A stretch of DNA of 64,000 bases from an uncultured Flavobacteriaceae bacterium (GTDB lineage Bacteria; Bacteroidota; Bacteroidia; Flavobacteriales; Flavobacteriaceae): NCBI GenBank assembly GCA_943789305.1, contig CALSTP010000001.1, positions 1,381,178 to 1,445,177 of the forward strand, given 5' to 3'. The position numbers and the translations under genes are program-made. A model generated the notes under the pieces. It was not told the origin of the DNA and did no database searches. It worked only from the letters and a program-made list of their open reading frames with translations. Below are positions 37,770-49,831 of this stretch, in pieces; the first letter of the stretch is position 1; every line of letters begins with the position of its first letter.

Positions 37770-39353
37770 ATGTTTTTAGAAGAAATCGCAAAGAGAAGAA
37801 CCTTTGGTATTATATCGCATCCCGATGCTGGAAAAACTACCCTCACAGAAAAACTTCTCCTTTTTGGAGGAGCAATCCAAGAAGCAGGTGCAGTTAAATC
37901 TAATAAAATAAAAAAAGGTGCTACCAGTGATTTCATGGAAATCGAACGCCAAAGAGGAATTTCGGTTACAACTTCAGTTCTTGCTTTTATTTATAAAAAC
38001 AAAAAAATTAACATCCTAGACACTCCAGGGCACAAAGATTTTGCTGAAGATACTTTTAGAACCTTAACAGCTGTAGATAGTGTTATTGTGGTAATTGATG
38101 TTGCAAAAGGTGTTGAAGAACAAACCGAAAAACTCGTTGAAGTTTGCCGAATGAGAAATATTCCCATGATTGTTTTCATAAATAAATTGGATCGAGAAGG
38201 AAAAGATTCTTTTGATTTATTGGATGAAGTTGAATCTAAACTAGGGCTTCGTGTGACTCCGCTATCACACCCAATAGGAATGGGTTATGATTTTAAAGGA
38301 ATTTATAATATTTGGAATAAAAACGCAAAGCTGTTTTTAGAGGAAGACAAACAGACTAAAGGGAATACAGTTTCTTTTAACTCTCTTGAAGACAAAGAAT
38401 TGGAGCATTTAATTGGTAGTGATTCCCTACAAACTTTAAAAGATGAATTGGAATTGGTAGCTGGAGTATACCCTCCCTTTTCCCAAGAAGAATATCTGGC
38501 AGGTAACCTACAACCTGTTTTTTTTGGGTCCGCTTTAAACAACTTTGGAGTTCAAGAGCTTTTGGATTGTTTTATTGATATTGCTCCTGCTCCTCTTGAA
38601 AAGAAAGCAGAGGAAAGGATGATTCAACCAGATGAAAAAACTTTTAGTGGCTTTGTTTTTAAAATACACGCCAATATGGATCCCAATCACAGAGATCGCC
38701 TAGCTTTCATTAAAATTGTATCGGGTACTTTTGAGCGGAACATACCCTATCTACATGTTCGAAATAATAAGAAGGTAAAATTTTCGAGCCCAAATGCTTT
38801 TTTTGCAGAACGAAAAGAGATTGTTGATGTTTCTTATCCAGGTGACATTGTTGGACTTCATGATACTGGAAATTTCAAAATTGGAGATTCTTTAACTTCG
38901 GGAGAACAAATTCACTTCAAAGGGATTCCGAGTTTTTCTCCAGAACACTTCAGGTACATCAATAATGCTGATCCAATGAAAGCAAAACAACTCAACAAAG
39001 GCATTGACCAACTCATGGATGAAGGAGTTGCCCAGCTTTTTACCCTTTCTATCAATAATCGTAAAATAATTGGCACAGTGGGAGCGCTGCAGTTTGAGGT
39101 CATTCAATACCGTTTAGAGCATGAATATGGTGCAAAATGCTCTTATGAAAACCTAAATGTGTTCAAAGCTTGTTGGGTGGACGCATCAGATGAAAAAAAT
39201 GAAGAATTTTTAGATTTTAAAAGAGTAAAACAAAAATTCTTAGCTCAGGATAAGCAAGGACAAATGGTTTTTTTGGCAGACTCTAGTTTTTCTCTACAAA
39301 TGACACAACAAAAATACCCATCCATTACTTTTCATATGACTTCTGAGTTTTAA
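37770..39353 (+). CDS. prfC: Peptide chain release factor 3
   Basis: A 527-residue GTPase from the ATG at 37770; a GTG nine codons upstream is open but family members start near FLEEIAKRRTFGIISHPDAGK. G1 is SHPDAGKTT, G2 region RQRGISVT, G3 DTPGHKDF, G4 NKLDRE. RF3 releases RF1/RF2 from the ribosome after termination. It stands alone and no terminator was seen behind it. Confidence 0.95.
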   Translation: MFLEEIAKRRTFGIISHPDAGKTTLTEKLLLFGGAIQEAGAVKSNKIKKGATSDFMEIERQRGISVTTSVLAFIYKNKKINILDTPGHKDFAEDTFRTLTAVDSVIVVIDVAKGVEEQTEKLVEVCRMRNIPMIVFINKLDREGKDSFDLLDEVESKLGLRVTPLSHPIGMGYDFKGIYNIWNKNAKLFLEEDKQTKGNTVSFNSLEDKELEHLIGSDSLQTLKDELELVAGVYPPFSQEEYLAGNLQPVFFGSALNNFGVQELLDCFIDIAPAPLEKKAEERMIQPDEKTFSGFVFKIHANMDPNHRDRLAFIKIVSGTFERNIPYLHVRNNKKVKFSSPNAFFAERKEIVDVSYPGDIVGLHDTGNFKIGDSLTSGEQIHFKGIPSFSPEHFRYINNADPMKAKQLNKGIDQLMDEGVAQLFTLSINNRKIIGTVGALQFEVIQYRLEHEYGAKCSYENLNVFKACWVDASDEKNEEFLDFKRVKQKFLAQDKQGQMVFLADSSFSLQMTQQKYPSITFHMTSEF

Positions 39354-39402
39354 AATTTTTACTTTATGTTTTTTTATTAACTTGGTAATAAACAACAAAT
39401 AA

Positions 39403-39507
39403 ATACATTTCAATAATGAAATAACTCAACTCATTAAAGATGTTAAAAACAAAGAACCTTATCAAGAAATTTTGCTCCAATTGTACCGAAAAACCAACAT
39501 GTTATGA
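39403..39507 (+). pseudogene. Possible 3' remnant of a gene upstream of DUF2200
   Basis: Open frame of 34 codons with coding-like composition: NNEITQLIKDVKNKEPYQEI then LLQLYRKTNML. It has no start codon, an in-frame TAA just upstream, and a TGA at 39505-39507 overlapping the DUF2200 ATG as ATGA. This looks like the tail of a lost gene once coupled to DUF2200; family not recognised. Confidence 0.35.
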
Positions 39508-39867
39508 CCACCACTCCCGCCCATGATCAACGTATTGCACAAATGACTTTTGCATCTGTTTATCCGCATTATGTCAACAAAATTGAGAAAAAAGGAAGAA
39601 CAAAAAAAGAATTACATACCGTAATTGAATGGTTAACCAGTTATGATGAGAGCACTTTATCAGAATTGATTAAACAAAAAGTAACCTTTGAAACGTTCTT
39701 TAAAAATGCAAAGCTTAATTCCAATGCCCATTTAATTACAGGTGTAATTTGTGGCTACAGAATTGAGAAAATTAATACTGCATTAACAAAAAACTCGATA
39801 TCTGGATAAGTTTATTGATGAACTCGCTAGAGGAAGAAAAATGGGGAAAATTCTTCGCAGCCCATAA
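39504..39867 (+). pseudogene. DUF2200 protein, frameshifted near the 3' end
   Basis: MTTTPAHDQRIAQMTFASVYPHYV followed by KIEKKGRTKKELHTVIEWLT matches DUF2200, a family of about 115 residues, and runs to a premature TAA at 39807-39809. After the run of six A's (39788-39793), another frame encodes the expected C-terminus RYLDKFIDELARGRKMGKIL to a TAA at 39865-39867. Removing one A from the run restores the full gene (about 120 residues). The DUF has no known function. It may still make a near-complete protein with a wrong last segment. Confidence 0.8.
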
Positions 39868-39873
39868 AAGAAG

Positions 39874-40200
39874 CTAATCACGTGAAGCATCAAAGCCACG
39901 CTTCCCAAATAGAATATCAAAAAACAAAGTAAAATCTCCACGAAGGCTCCAAAGCGGATGCTTAAATGTTGCAGGTTTATTTTTTTCAAAAAAGGCATGT
40001 CCTACCCAAGCAAAACCATAACCGGTTAGGGGCAATACAATCCAAAAACGAGCTTCTTTCTCTGCAAGAATAAGATATATTAAAATTCCAAAAACTAAGA
40101 AGGTGCCTATAAAATGTAATGCCCTACTTGTTTTGTTTTTATGTTCTGATAGATAGAAGGGATAGAATTCTTTAAAATTCTTAAATGATTGATCTGACAT
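39874..40200 (-). CDS. Mpo1-like (DUF962) membrane protein
   Basis: A 108-residue protein with FKEFYPFYLSEHKNKTSRALHF, a first membrane helix (FIGTFLVFGILIYLILA), YGFAWVGHAFFEKNKPATF and HPLWSLRGDFTLFFDIL. These are the conserved histidine motifs of DUF962/Mpo1; the yeast homologue is an Fe-dependent dioxygenase of 2-hydroxy fatty acids. The bacterial role is unproven. It faces the DUF2200 gene; its start is 23 bases from a hairpin that ends the rpoBC-DUF3467 transcript. Confidence 0.85.
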   Translation of the reverse strand: MSDQSFKNFKEFYPFYLSEHKNKTSRALHFIGTFLVFGILIYLILAEKEARFWIVLPLTGYGFAWVGHAFFEKNKPATFKHPLWSLRGDFTLFFDILFGKRGFDASRD

Positions 40201-40223
40201 GTTTTATTGTTTTAAACTAAGAT

Positions 40224-40261
40224 AAAAACAATCCCTGACTTCAAAGTCAGGGATTGTTTTA
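40224..40261 (-). terminator. Terminator of the rpoB-rpoC-DUF3467 transcript
   Basis: A nearly perfect long stem (AAAACAATCCCTGAC with GTCAGGGATTGTTTT) and a 6-base loop, ending in T's on the minus strand after DUF3467. Its right arm abuts the DUF3467 stop; the hairpin can also act on the + strand. Confidence 0.9.
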
Positions 40262-40570
40262 AGCTTCACCGGTAGGGCCAAAGTTTAGCGGAATTGGAGG
40301 CTGTTCTTGAAATTGAATTTCTCCATTGGCTTGTTCAAAACGTTGAATGTTTTCACTCAATGCCTTTTGTAATCTTTTGGCATGTTGTGGGGTCAAAATA
40401 ATCCTTGACTTAACCTTTGCTTTAGGAGCTCCAGGCATCATTGAAATAAAATCGACAATGAACTCAGATATTGAGTGGTTGATTATCGCAAGATTAGAAT
40501 AAGTTCCTTCTGCGGTAGTTTCGTCTAACTCAATATTAATCTTTTGTTCTTCTTGTTTTGAATCACTCAT
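40259..40570 (-). CDS. DUF3467 protein
   Basis: A 103-residue protein: INIELDETTAEGTYSNLAII, HSISEFIVDFI and SRIILTPQHAKRLQKAL, the DUF3467 signature. It lies 3 bases after rpoC, a position kept across Bacteroidota, which suggests a role linked to transcription or its regulation; unknown. The very short gap indicates cotranscription with rpoBC, and the operon terminator follows at once. Confidence 0.9.
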   Translation of the reverse strand: MSDSKQEEQKINIELDETTAEGTYSNLAIINHSISEFIVDFISMMPGAPKAKVKSRIILTPQHAKRLQKALSENIQRFEQANGEIQFQEQPPIPLNFGPTGEA

Positions 40571-40573
40571 AAG

Positions 40574-43500
40574 TTATGCTTCAAATTCAGCTTCGTTTTT
40601 GTTTATCAACAAACTTGTATATTCTTCTTTTGATCCTACAATGATGTCATTGTATTCTCTAAGACCGGTACCTGCTGGGATTTTATGCCCGACAATTACA
40701 TTCTCTTTAAGACCTTCTAAAGTATCTACTTTACCATTTACTGCTGCTTCATTCAATACTTTTGTAGTTTCTTGGAATGATGCTGCTGAGATAAATGATT
40801 TGGTTTGAAGAGAAGCCCGAGTAATCCCCTGAAGTTCTGGGGTTGCAGTTGCAGATGCTGCGTCACGTGCAACAACTAATGCTTTCCCTTCACGTTTAAG
40901 AATTGAATTTTCATCACGGAGGTCTCTTGAAGTTATCAGTTGTCCTTCTTTTAAATTTTCAGAATCACCAGAATCTTCTACGACTTTCTTACCGAACAAT
41001 TCATCATTCTCTGCTATAAAATCATATTTATGAATCAATTGATTTTCTAAGAAAATAGTATCACCTGGATCGTTGATTTTAACTTTACGCATCATTTGGC
41101 GTACAACTACCTCAAAATGTTTGTCGTTAATTTTCACTCCTTGTAATCGGTATACTTCTTGTACTTCGTTTACGAGATATTGTTGTACAGCTGAAGGTCC
41201 TTTAATTTTTAATATATCTACTGGAGTAATTGAACCATCGGATAAAGGCATTCCTGCTTTTACATAGTCATTTTCTTGAACCAAGATTTGACTTGAAAGT
41301 TTTACAAGGTATTTCTTGATGTCGCCAAATTTAGACTCTACTATAATCTCACGATTACCTCTTTTGATTTTACCAAAAGAAACTACCCCATCGATTTCAG
41401 ATACAACTGCAGGGCTCGAAGGATTACGAGCTTCAAAAAGTTCGGTCACACGAGGTAAACCTCCTGTAATATCTCCAGAACGAGCAGATTTTCTTGGAAT
41501 TTTTACTAAGATTTTTCCTTCCTCTATTTTTTCGTTTTCATCAACCATAATATGAGCACCAACTGGCAAGTTGTATGAACGCAATACGGTTCCTTTTTTG
41601 TCATGAATCAATAAAGTTGGTATGATTTTCTTGTTTCTAGATTCAGAAATCACTTTTTCCTGGAAACCAGTTTGTTCATCAATTTCTACTTGATAAGTTA
41701 CTCCCTGCTCGATGTTTTCGTAAACAATTTTTCCTGAAAATTCAGAAACGATAACTCCATTGAATGGATCCCAGTTACAAATTAATTCGTCTTTTTTGAC
41801 TGTAGCTCCGTTTTTGATCATCAAAGTTGATCCATATGGGATATTATTGGTGCTCAAAACAACTTTTGTTTTCTTGTCGATCAATTTGATTTCGGAAGTT
41901 CTGGAAATTACAATTTTGATTTCGTTTCCTTCAGCATCTGTTCCGTTTACTGTTTTAAGGTCTTCAATTTCAGCAACACCATTAAATTTCACACGAAGTT
42001 CGTTTTCTTGAGAACTACCTCCTGCTACCCCACCAACGTGGAAGGTTCTTAGGGTTAACTGTGTTCCTGGCTCTCCAATAGACTGAGCAGCAACAACTCC
42101 TACAGCTTCTCCTTTTTGAACCATTTTACCGGTTGCAAGGTTTCGACCATAACATGAAGAACATATTCCTTTCTTTGCTTCACATGTCAATGGTGATCTT
42201 ACTTCGACTGATTCAATCGGAAGGTGATCAATACTGTCAGCAATCAAGTCTGAAATTTGTTCACCTGCGCCAACAATGACAGAGGCGTCAAGAGGGTTTA
42301 TGATATCAAACAAAGCAACTCTTCCTCGAATTCGATCCGATAAAGGTTCAACAATTTCCTCATTTTTTCGCAAAGGCTTAACTTCAATACCCCTGAGTGT
42401 ACCACAATCAACTGTATTGATAATTACGTCTTGAGATACATCAACCAATCGACGTGTTAAGTATCCTGCATCTGCAGTTTTAAGAGCGGTATCGGCTAGT
42501 CCCTTTCGGGCACCGTGTGTAGAAATAAAGTATTCTAAAATCGAAAGCCCTTCCTTAAAGTTGGAAAGAATTGGATTTTCAATAATTTCCCCACCACCAG
42601 AAGTTGATTTCTTCGGTTTAGCCATTAAACCACGCATTCCTGTTAACTGACGAATTTGTTCTTTAGATCCACGAGCTCCGGAATCTAACATCATGTATAC
42701 AGAGTTAAATCCTTGCTGATCTTCACTAATTCTCTTCATTGCCAGATTGGTAAGACGCGAATTGGTGTTTGTCCAAATATCAATGATTTGATTATAACGT
42801 TCGTTATTTGTAATCAGACCCATATTATAATTACCCTTAATACCGTCAACCAGATTATTGGCTTCCTCGATTAAAGGTTGTTTTTGTGGTGGAATGATAA
42901 TGTCTCCCAAACTGAAGGATAATCCTCCTTTAAAGGCAAAACCATACCCCATACTTTTAATCTTATCTAAAAACTCTGCAGTTTCAGGGACACTGGTTAC
43001 TTTGAGGATTTTCCCAATAATTTCACGAAGGTTTTTCTTGGTAAGAACCTCGTTAAAGTATCCTGCTTTTTCTGGTACTACTTCATTAAATAATACACGT
43101 CCAACAGTTGTGTCAATAATTTGGTATTCTAGTTCACCTTCTTCATTGAAATCTTTTGCTCTAATTTTAATTGTAGCATTAAGATTTACGCGTTTTTCAT
43201 TATATGCAATATGAACTTCTTCTACAGAATAAAAAGTTAATCCCTCTCCAACAACTTTATGGTCGGGAGTAGAAACACGAGCTTTGGTCATATAGTAGAG
43301 TCCTAAGACCATATCCTGAGAAGGAACAGTTACTGGCGAACCGTTGGCGGGATTCAAAATATTATGAGAAGCTAACATCAAAAGCTGTGCTTCTAATATG
43401 GCTTCTGGACCTAATGGTAAATGAACAGCCATTTGATCTCCATCAAAATCGGCATTAAATGCTGTACATACCAGAGGATGTAATTGAATTGCTTTCCCTT

Positions 43501-44878
43501 CAATTAATTTGGGCTGAAATGCCTGAATACCAAGTCTGTGCAAGGTGGGAGCACGATTCAATAATACAGGATGTCCTTTTAGTACTTTTTCTAAAATATC
43601 CCAAACTACTGGTTCTTTACGGTCTATAATTTTCTTAGCTGACTTTACAGTTTTTACTATACCACGCTCAATTAATTTTCGTGTAATGAATGGCTTGTAT
43701 AGTTCTGCAGCCATATCCTTGGGAAGACCACATTCAAACAATTTCATTTCTGGACCAACAACAATTACAGAACGAGCAGAATAGTCAACTCGTTTTCCTA
43801 GTAAGTTTTGTCTGAAACGACCTTGTTTTCCCTTTAAAGAATCTGAAAGGGATTTCAAAGGACGGTTTGAATCTGTTTTTACCGCTGAAGATTTTCTTGT
43901 ATTATCGAATAAAGAATCAACTGATTCTTGAAGCATACGCTTTTCGTTTCTTAAAATTACCTCAGGAGCTTTAATTTCAACTAAACGCTTCAAACGATTA
44001 TTACGAATTATCACACGACGATAAAGATCGTTTAAATCTGAAGTTGCAAAACGTCCTCCATCCAAAGGAACTAATGGTCGTAATTCTGGAGGAATTACAG
44101 GAACCGCCTTTACAATCATCCACTCTGGAAGATTTTCTTTACGCTCATTAGCATCACGAAATGCCTCTACAACTTGAAGTCTCTTAAGTGCTTCTGTTTT
44201 ACGTTGTTTTGATGTTTCATTATTTGCTTTATGACGCAATTCATATGAAAGTTCTTCCAAATTAATTCTTGAAAGTAAATCGATTAAACATTCAGCCCCC
44301 ATTTTCGCAATGAATTTGGTTGGATCTGATTCGTCGAGGTATTGGTTTTCAATGGGTAATTTTTCGAGTGCATTCAGGTATTCTTCTTCAGTAAGAAAAT
44401 CCATTTTCTGAAGAGGTTCTCCTTCTTCATTTTTTGCATCACCTGGCTGGATAACGACATATCTTTCGTAGTAAATAATCATATCCAGTTTCTTGGAAGG
44501 TAATCCAAGAAGGTATCCTATTTTATTGGGTAAAGAACGGAAGTACCATATATGTGCAACAGGAACAACCAAATTAATGTGACCCACACGGTCTCTTCTT
44601 ACTCTCTTTTCAGTAACTTCTACACCACATCGATCACATACAATTCCTTTGTATCGAATTCGTTTGTATTTCCCACAAGCACATTCAAAATCTTTTACGG
44701 GACCAAAAATACGCTCGCAAAAAAGACCATCACGCTCTGGTTTATGCGTTCGATAATTAATCGTTTCAGGTTTTAAAACTTCTCCCCGGGAGTTTCCTAA
44801 AATTACCTCTGGTGAAGATAATCCAATGGATATTTTGTTGAATTTTTTTTGAGTAACAATTTCGTTATTTCTTGCCAT
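40574..44878 (-). CDS. rpoC: RNA polymerase beta' subunit
   Basis: A 1434-residue protein. The N-terminal zinc finger is [20 protein letters not shown]. The absolutely conserved catalytic motif is [12 protein letters not shown], and the second zinc site is [14 protein letters not shown]. The bridge/trigger-helix region includes [15 protein letters not shown] and [16 protein letters not shown]. Full length for the phylum, including the long C-terminal SBHM-type insertions. Starts 50 bases after the rpoB stop. Confidence 0.98.
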   Translation of the reverse strand: MARNNEIVTQKKFNKISIGLSSPEVILGNSRGEVLKPETINYRTHKPERDGLFCERIFGPVKDFECACGKYKRIRYKGIVCDRCGVEVTEKRVRRDRVGHINLVVPVAHIWYFRSLPNKIGYLLGLPSKKLDMIIYYERYVVIQPGDAKNEEGEPLQKMDFLTEEEYLNALEKLPIENQYLDESDPTKFIAKMGAECLIDLLSRINLEELSYELRHKANNETSKQRKTEALKRLQVVEAFRDANERKENLPEWMIVKAVPVIPPELRPLVPLDGGRFATSDLNDLYRRVIIRNNRLKRLVEIKAPEVILRNEKRMLQESVDSLFDNTRKSSAVKTDSNRPLKSLSDSLKGKQGRFRQNLLGKRVDYSARSVIVVGPEMKLFECGLPKDMAAELYKPFITRKLIERGIVKTVKSAKKIIDRKEPVVWDILEKVLKGHPVLLNRAPTLHRLGIQAFQPKLIEGKAIQLHPLVCTAFNADFDGDQMAVHLPLGPEAILEAQLLMLASHNILNPANGSPVTVPSQDMVLGLYYMTKARVSTPDHKVVGEGLTFYSVEEVHIAYNEKRVNLNATIKIRAKDFNEEGELEYQIIDTTVGRVLFNEVVPEKAGYFNEVLTKKNLREIIGKILKVTSVPETAEFLDKIKSMGYGFAFKGGLSFSLGDIIIPPQKQPLIEEANNLVDGIKGNYNMGLITNNERYNQIIDIWTNTNSRLTNLAMKRISEDQQGFNSVYMMLDSGARGSKEQIRQLTGMRGLMAKPKKSTSGGGEIIENPILSNFKEGLSILEYFISTHGARKGLADTALKTADAGYLTRRLVDVSQDVIINTVDCGTLRGIEVKPLRKNEEIVEPLSDRIRGRVALFDIINPLDASVIVGAGEQISDLIADSIDHLPIESVEVRSPLTCEAKKGICSSCYGRNLATGKMVQKGEAVGVVAAQSIGEPGTQLTLRTFHVGGVAGGSSQENELRVKFNGVAEIEDLKTVNGTDAEGNEIKIVISRTSEIKLIDKKTKVVLSTNNIPYGSTLMIKNGATVKKDELICNWDPFNGVIVSEFSGKIVYENIEQGVTYQVEIDEQTGFQEKVISESRNKKIIPTLLIHDKKGTVLRSYNLPVGAHIMVDENEKIEEGKILVKIPRKSARSGDITGGLPRVTELFEARNPSSPAVVSEIDGVVSFGKIKRGNREIIVESKFGDIKKYLVKLSSQILVQENDYVKAGMPLSDGSITPVDILKIKGPSAVQQYLVNEVQEVYRLQGVKINDKHFEVVVRQMMRKVKINDPGDTIFLENQLIHKYDFIAENDELFGKKVVEDSGDSENLKEGQLITSRDLRDENSILKREGKALVVARDAASATATPELQGITRASLQTKSFISAASFQETTKVLNEAAVNGKVDTLEGLKENVIVGHKIPAGTGLREYNDIIVGSKEEYTSLLINKNEAEFEA

Positions 44879-44928
44879 AACTACCTGTTGTTTTTTTTAA
44901 TGATTATAAGAGAAAATCAATTCTCTAC

Positions 44929-47900
44929 TTATTCTTCCAAACGAATATCAAGACCTAAACCTTTCAATTCATGCATTAGCACGTTAAATGATTCGGGTAA
45001 CCCTGGCTCTGGTAAGGTATCCCCTTTAACAATAGATTCATATGTTTTTGCCCTTCCTGCTACATCATCCGATTTAACGGTTAAGATTTCTTGTAACGTA
45101 CTTGAAGCTCCATATGCTTCTAATGCCCATACTTCCATTTCTCCAAAACGTTGACCACCAAATTGTGCTTTTCCTCCAAGAGGTTGTTGCGTAATTAAAG
45201 AGTAAGGTCCAATAGAACGCGAGTGCATCTTGTCATCAACCATATGCCCTAATTTTAACATATAGATCACTCCTACTGTTGCTGGTTGATCAAAACGCTC
45301 TCCTGTTCCACCATCATATAGATAAGTGTGACCATATTTTGGAATTCCAGCTTCATCTGTGAGAGTATCAATTTCACTTGCACTTGCTCCATCAAAAATT
45401 GGAGTGGCATATTTCTGATCTAATTTTTGACCTGCCCATCCAAGAACAGTTTCATAAATCTGACCGATGTTCATTCGAGAGGGCACCCCAAGTGGATTCA
45501 GAACAATATCAACTGGAGTTCCATCTTCTAGGAAAGGCATTTCTTCGTGACGTACAATACGTGCAACAATACCTTTGTTTCCATGACGTCCAGCCATCTT
45601 ATCCCCTACTTTCAACTTGCGTTTCTTAGCAATATATACTTTTGCTAAACGCTTAATTCCAGCAGGTAATTCGTCTCCAACACTAATCGTAAATTTCTCA
45701 CGACGCAATGCACCTTGAAGATCATTTTCTTTAATCTTATAGTTGTGAATTAAATCTGCAATCAGGGTATTGGTAGCAGAAGTTGTTGTCCAAACTCCTT
45801 TTGTCAAGTGAGTATAGTCCTCTACAGCTGTTAGCATTTTTAATGTGTATTTTTTACCTTTTGGTAAAATTTCTTCCCCTAAGTCATTTTGAACTCCTTG
45901 ACAAGTTTTTCCATTTACAATGGTAAATAACTTTTCAACCATAATAGAGCGAAGCTCTTCAAATTTGACATCAAATGATGATTCAAGGATTTCAAGTTCT
46001 TGCTTATCTTGGTTTCGTTTTCGTTTGTCTTTTACTGATCTTGTAAAGAGTTTTTTATCAATAACAACTCCATGAAGAGATGGCGGTGCTTTTAATGAAG
46101 CGTCCTTAACATCTCCTGCTTTGTCTCCAAAAATAGCGCGTAATAATTTTTCTTCAGGTGTTGGATCTGATTCTCCTTTTGGAGTAATTTTCCCAATCAA
46201 AATATCACCAGGATGAACTTCGGCTCCAATACGAATCATTCCGAACTCATCAAGATCTTTGGTTGCTTCTTCACTTACATTCGGGATGTCATTTGTAAGC
46301 TCTTCTGAGCCTAACTTGGTGTCACGAACATCTAGTGAATATTCATCAATATGAATAGAAGTAAATACGTCTTCACGGACAACACGTTCAGAAATCACAA
46401 TAGCATCCTCAAAATTATATCCTTTCCAAGGCATAAAAGCTACTTTCATATTTCTTCCCAAGGCAAGCTCTCCGTCTTGGGTTGCATATCCTTGAGAAAG
46501 AACTTGACCAGATTTTACACGATCTCCCTTCTTGACTATTGGTTTAAGGTTAATACAAGTCCCTTGATTGGTTTTTCTAAACTTAATTAAGTCGTATGTT
46601 TTTGTATCACTTTCAAAACGAACCAAGTATTCTTCTTCACTGAGATCATACTTAATTGTAATTTTGTTAGCATCTACATATTCTACAACTCCATCTCCTT
46701 CTGCATTAATCAAAACTCTTGAATCAGAGGCAACTTGACGTTCAAGCCCAGTTCCCACAATAGGAGATTCTGGTCGTAGTAAAGGTACTGCCTGACGCAT
46801 CATGTTAGATCCCATCAATGCTCGGTTTGCATCGTCATGTTCCAAGAAAGGAATCAAAGATGCAGATATTGATGCTATTTGGTTCGGAGCTACATCAGTA
46901 TAGTCAATCATTTGAGGGCCAACTACAGGATAATCAGCTTCTTCACGTGCAATGATTTTATCAGCTGTGATTTGTCCACCTTCATCAAATGGTATATTGG
47001 CTTGAGCTATTAATTTACTTTCTTCCTCTTCAGCAGTTAAATATACTGTTTCCTTAAGATCGATTTTACCATCAGTTACTTTTCTGTAAGGTGTTTCAAT
47101 GAATCCGAGGTTATTCACTTTAGCAAAAACTCCTAAAGAAGAAATCAAACCAATATTAGGTCCCTCAGGTGTTTCTATAGGACACAAACGCCCGTAATGT
47201 GTGTAATGTACATCACGCACCTCAAATCCAGCTCGCTCTCTTGAAAGTCCTCCAGGTCCAAGAGCAGATAAACGTCTCTTGTGGGTTATTTCAGCAAGCG
47301 GATTGGTTTGATCCATAAACTGAGAAAGTTGGTTGGTTCCAAAGAAAGTATTTATAACAGAGGATAGTGTTTTGGCATTGATTAAGTCAATCGGAGTAAA
47401 CACTTCATTATCACGAACATTCATTCGTTCTCGAATTGTTCGAGCCATACGAGCTAAACCTACTCCAAATTGTGAAGAAAGTTGTTCTCCAACCGTACGA
47501 ACACGACGGTTCGATAAGTGATCAATATCATCAATCTCTGCTTTTGAATTAATTAGTTCAATTAAGTACTTTACAATAGTGATGATGTCTTGTTTTGTCA
47601 AAACAAGCTTATCCATTCCTTCATCGTTTCCTAATTTCTTATTCATTCGGTAACGACCAACCTCTCCAAGATTGTATCTTTGATCCGAGAAAAATAATTT
47701 ATCAATAATACCACGAGCAGTCTCCTCATCTGGTGGTTCAGCATTTCTTAATTGGCGATAAATATGTTCTACTGCTTCTTTTTCAGAATTGGTTGGATCT
47801 TTTTGAAGGGTGTTGTGAATGATTGCATAATCAGACATGTGAGCGTCTTCTTTATGCAATAAGATTGTTTTTACACTTGCTTCAATAATTTCATCTATAT

Positions 47901-48738
47901 GATCTTTTTCAATTATGGTATCACGGTCGATTATAATTTCGTTACGTTCAATAGAAATAACTTCTCCGGTATCTTCATCAACAAAATCTTCGTGCCATGT
48001 ATTCAAAACACGAGCTGCTAGTTTTCGTCCAAGTATTTTTTTGAGCGCTGTTTTTGAAACTTTAATTTCTTCTGCAAGATCAAAGATTTCAAGAATATCT
48101 TTGTCACTTTCGTATCCAATGGAACGAAAAAGAGTTGTTACAGGTAATTTTTTCTTACGGTCGATGTAGGCGTACATCACATTATTAATGTCTGTTGCAA
48201 ATTCGATCCATGATCCCTTGAAAGGAATAACCCGTGCAGAATATAATTTAGTACCGTTGGCGTGGAAAGATTGTCCAAAGAATACACCGGGTGAGCGATG
48301 TAACTGAGATACAACTATACGCTCGGCTCCGTTTATTACAAATGTACCACTAGGGGTCATGTAAGGAATTGTTCCTAAAAAAACATCTTGAACAATAGTT
48401 TCAAAATCTTCATGTTCGGGATCTGTACAGTATAACTTTAAGCGTGCTTTTAAAGGTACTGAATAGGTTAATCCACGTTCTATACATTCTTGGATAGAGT
48501 ATCTTGGTGGATCAACGAAGTAATCAATAAATTCTAAAACAAACTGATTACGGGTATCAGTTATGGGGAAATTCTCTTTAAAGGTATTAAAGAGACCTTC
48601 TTCTGCCCGTTCAGCAGATTTAGTTTCAAGTTGGAAAAAATCTTGAAAAGATTTGATTTGAATATCTAGAAAATCTGGGTATTCAGGTGTCTTTTTAGCA
48701 GAAGCGAAATTTACTCTATTCTTTAATATACTTGGCAT
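44929..48738 (-). CDS. rpoB: RNA polymerase beta subunit
   Basis: A 1269-residue protein. The rifampicin-region [20 protein letters not shown] is intact and of the sensitive type, followed by the conserved [18 protein letters not shown]. Other signatures are [36 protein letters not shown] and the C-terminal [16 protein letters not shown]. It is separated from rplL by 124 bases that hold a strong hairpin (attenuator candidate). Confidence 0.98.
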   Translation of the reverse strand: MPSILKNRVNFASAKKTPEYPDFLDIQIKSFQDFFQLETKSAERAEEGLFNTFKENFPITDTRNQFVLEFIDYFVDPPRYSIQECIERGLTYSVPLKARLKLYCTDPEHEDFETIVQDVFLGTIPYMTPSGTFVINGAERIVVSQLHRSPGVFFGQSFHANGTKLYSARVIPFKGSWIEFATDINNVMYAYIDRKKKLPVTTLFRSIGYESDKDILEIFDLAEEIKVSKTALKKILGRKLAARVLNTWHEDFVDEDTGEVISIERNEIIIDRDTIIEKDHIDEIIEASVKTILLHKEDAHMSDYAIIHNTLQKDPTNSEKEAVEHIYRQLRNAEPPDEETARGIIDKLFFSDQRYNLGEVGRYRMNKKLGNDEGMDKLVLTKQDIITIVKYLIELINSKAEIDDIDHLSNRRVRTVGEQLSSQFGVGLARMARTIRERMNVRDNEVFTPIDLINAKTLSSVINTFFGTNQLSQFMDQTNPLAEITHKRRLSALGPGGLSRERAGFEVRDVHYTHYGRLCPIETPEGPNIGLISSLGVFAKVNNLGFIETPYRKVTDGKIDLKETVYLTAEEEESKLIAQANIPFDEGGQITADKIIAREEADYPVVGPQMIDYTDVAPNQIASISASLIPFLEHDDANRALMGSNMMRQAVPLLRPESPIVGTGLERQVASDSRVLINAEGDGVVEYVDANKITIKYDLSEEEYLVRFESDTKTYDLIKFRKTNQGTCINLKPIVKKGDRVKSGQVLSQGYATQDGELALGRNMKVAFMPWKGYNFEDAIVISERVVREDVFTSIHIDEYSLDVRDTKLGSEELTNDIPNVSEEATKDLDEFGMIRIGAEVHPGDILIGKITPKGESDPTPEEKLLRAIFGDKAGDVKDASLKAPPSLHGVVIDKKLFTRSVKDKRKRNQDKQELEILESSFDVKFEELRSIMVEKLFTIVNGKTCQGVQNDLGEEILPKGKKYTLKMLTAVEDYTHLTKGVWTTTSATNTLIADLIHNYKIKENDLQGALRREKFTISVGDELPAGIKRLAKVYIAKKRKLKVGDKMAGRHGNKGIVARIVRHEEMPFLEDGTPVDIVLNPLGVPSRMNIGQIYETVLGWAGQKLDQKYATPIFDGASASEIDTLTDEAGIPKYGHTYLYDGGTGERFDQPATVGVIYMLKLGHMVDDKMHSRSIGPYSLITQQPLGGKAQFGGQRFGEMEVWALEAYGASSTLQEILTVKSDDVAGRAKTYESIVKGDTLPEPGLPESFNVLMHELKGLGLDIRLEE

Positions 48739-48803
48739 CAGGAGTGGTTTTATTTTATTTGCAACAACGATACAAGACTTGGATGGCCTATAAACTATAA
48801 AAG

Positions 48804-48840
48804 GGTTACCACCTCTAGAGCTGCTCCAGAGGTAATAACC
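48804..48840 (-). promoter_or_regulatory. rplL-rpoB intercistronic hairpin (attenuator or processing site)
   Basis: On the minus strand GGTTA...ACCTCTGGAG pairs with CTCTAGAGGT...TAACC, giving a stem of about 15 bp with a small loop, followed by CCTTTT. The position matches the known attenuator/RNase III region between rplL and rpoB in other bacteria, which lowers rpoBC relative to ribosomal proteins; the role here is inferred. Confidence 0.6.
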
Positions 48841-48862
48841 TTACTTATTTGAGTTGGGGGAA

Positions 48863-49237
48863 CTACTTAAGTTCAACCTCAGCTCCTGCTTCTTCTAAAG
48901 AAGATTTTAAACCTTCAGCTTCATCTTTTGAAACTGCTTCTTTAACATTAGCTGGAGCAGAATCTACTAGTCCTTTAGCTTCTTTGAGACCAAGTCCAGT
49001 AAGTTCTTTAACAAGTTTAACAACTGCTAATTTAGAAGCTCCTGCTGATTTAAGAACAACAGTAAATTCTGTTTGTTCATCTGCTGATTCTCCACCGCCT
49101 GCTGCTGGTCCTGCTGCTGCAACTGCTGCTGCAGCTGGCTCAATACCATACTCGTCTTTTAAAATAGTAGCTAATTCATTAACTTCTTTTACAGTTAAAT
49201 TAACTAATTGTTCTGCGAATTCTTTTAAATCTGCCAT
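48863..49237 (-). CDS. rplL: 50S ribosomal protein L7/L12
   Basis: A 124-residue stalk protein: N-terminal dimerisation helix ([20 protein letters not shown]), alanine/glycine-rich hinge at about 35-50, and C-terminal domain ending [15 protein letters not shown]. Binds L10 and recruits translation factors. Followed by a strong hairpin before rpoB. Confidence 0.98.
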   Translation of the reverse strand: MADLKEFAEQLVNLTVKEVNELATILKDEYGIEPAAAAVAAAGPAAGGGESADEQTEFTVVLKSAGASKLAVVKLVKELTGLGLKEAKGLVDSAPANVKEAVSKDEAEGLKSSLEEAGAEVELK

Positions 49238-49295
49238 TTTGAAATTTAATTTAAATAATTATTTTAGTTGAGTGCGTACACAAATTTTTATCAGT

Positions 49296-49811
49296 TTAAC
49301 GTTCTGATAGAGTTTTCAATATACCAGCTAAATTACCAGCGCTAGACTTAAGTCCAGAGACAACATTTTTAGCAGGCGATTGTAATAAAGTAATAATCTC
49401 TCCGATTAATTCTTCTTTTGATTTTATTGCTACCAAAGCATTAATTTGGTCATCTCCAATATATATGGACTCCTCAATGTAGGCGCCTTTTAATAATGGT
49501 TTTTCAGATTTTTTTCGAAAATCTTTAATTACTTTTGCTGGTGCGTTTCCAATCTCAGAAAACATTAAAGAGGTGTTCCCTTTTAAAACTTCTTTTAAGT
49601 CTCCAAATTCTTTATCAGAAGCGTCCATAGCTTTACTTAAAAGCGTATTTTTCACTACAGATAATCTGATATTAGCCTTAAAACAAGCTCGTCTAAGCGC
49701 TGAAGTATCTTGAGCATTCAAACCAGCTGTATCTGTAAGATACAAAGTTTTAGCATCCGATAATTCTGCGGTTAGCTTTTCAATTACTTGCGATTTTTCT
49801 TCTTTTGTCAT
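49296..49811 (-). CDS. rplJ: 50S ribosomal protein L10
   Basis: A 171-residue protein, MTKEEKSQVIEKLTAELSDA..., with LRRACFKANIRLSVVKNTLL and a C-terminal helical tail that carries L7/L12. It is 20 bases after rplA and 58 before rplL. In many bacteria it represses its own message; no leader structure was worked out here. Confidence 0.97.
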   Translation of the reverse strand: MTKEEKSQVIEKLTAELSDAKTLYLTDTAGLNAQDTSALRRACFKANIRLSVVKNTLLSKAMDASDKEFGDLKEVLKGNTSLMFSEIGNAPAKVIKDFRKKSEKPLLKGAYIEESIYIGDDQINALVAIKSKEELIGEIITLLQSPAKNVVSGLKSSAGNLAGILKTLSER

Positions 49812-49831
49812 TCGATTAGTTTTAAAAAATC

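Noticed and set aside
48849-49271. 140-residue Ser/Ala-rich frame on the + strand
   Set aside because: Antisense of rplL; composition comes from the alanine-rich hinge.
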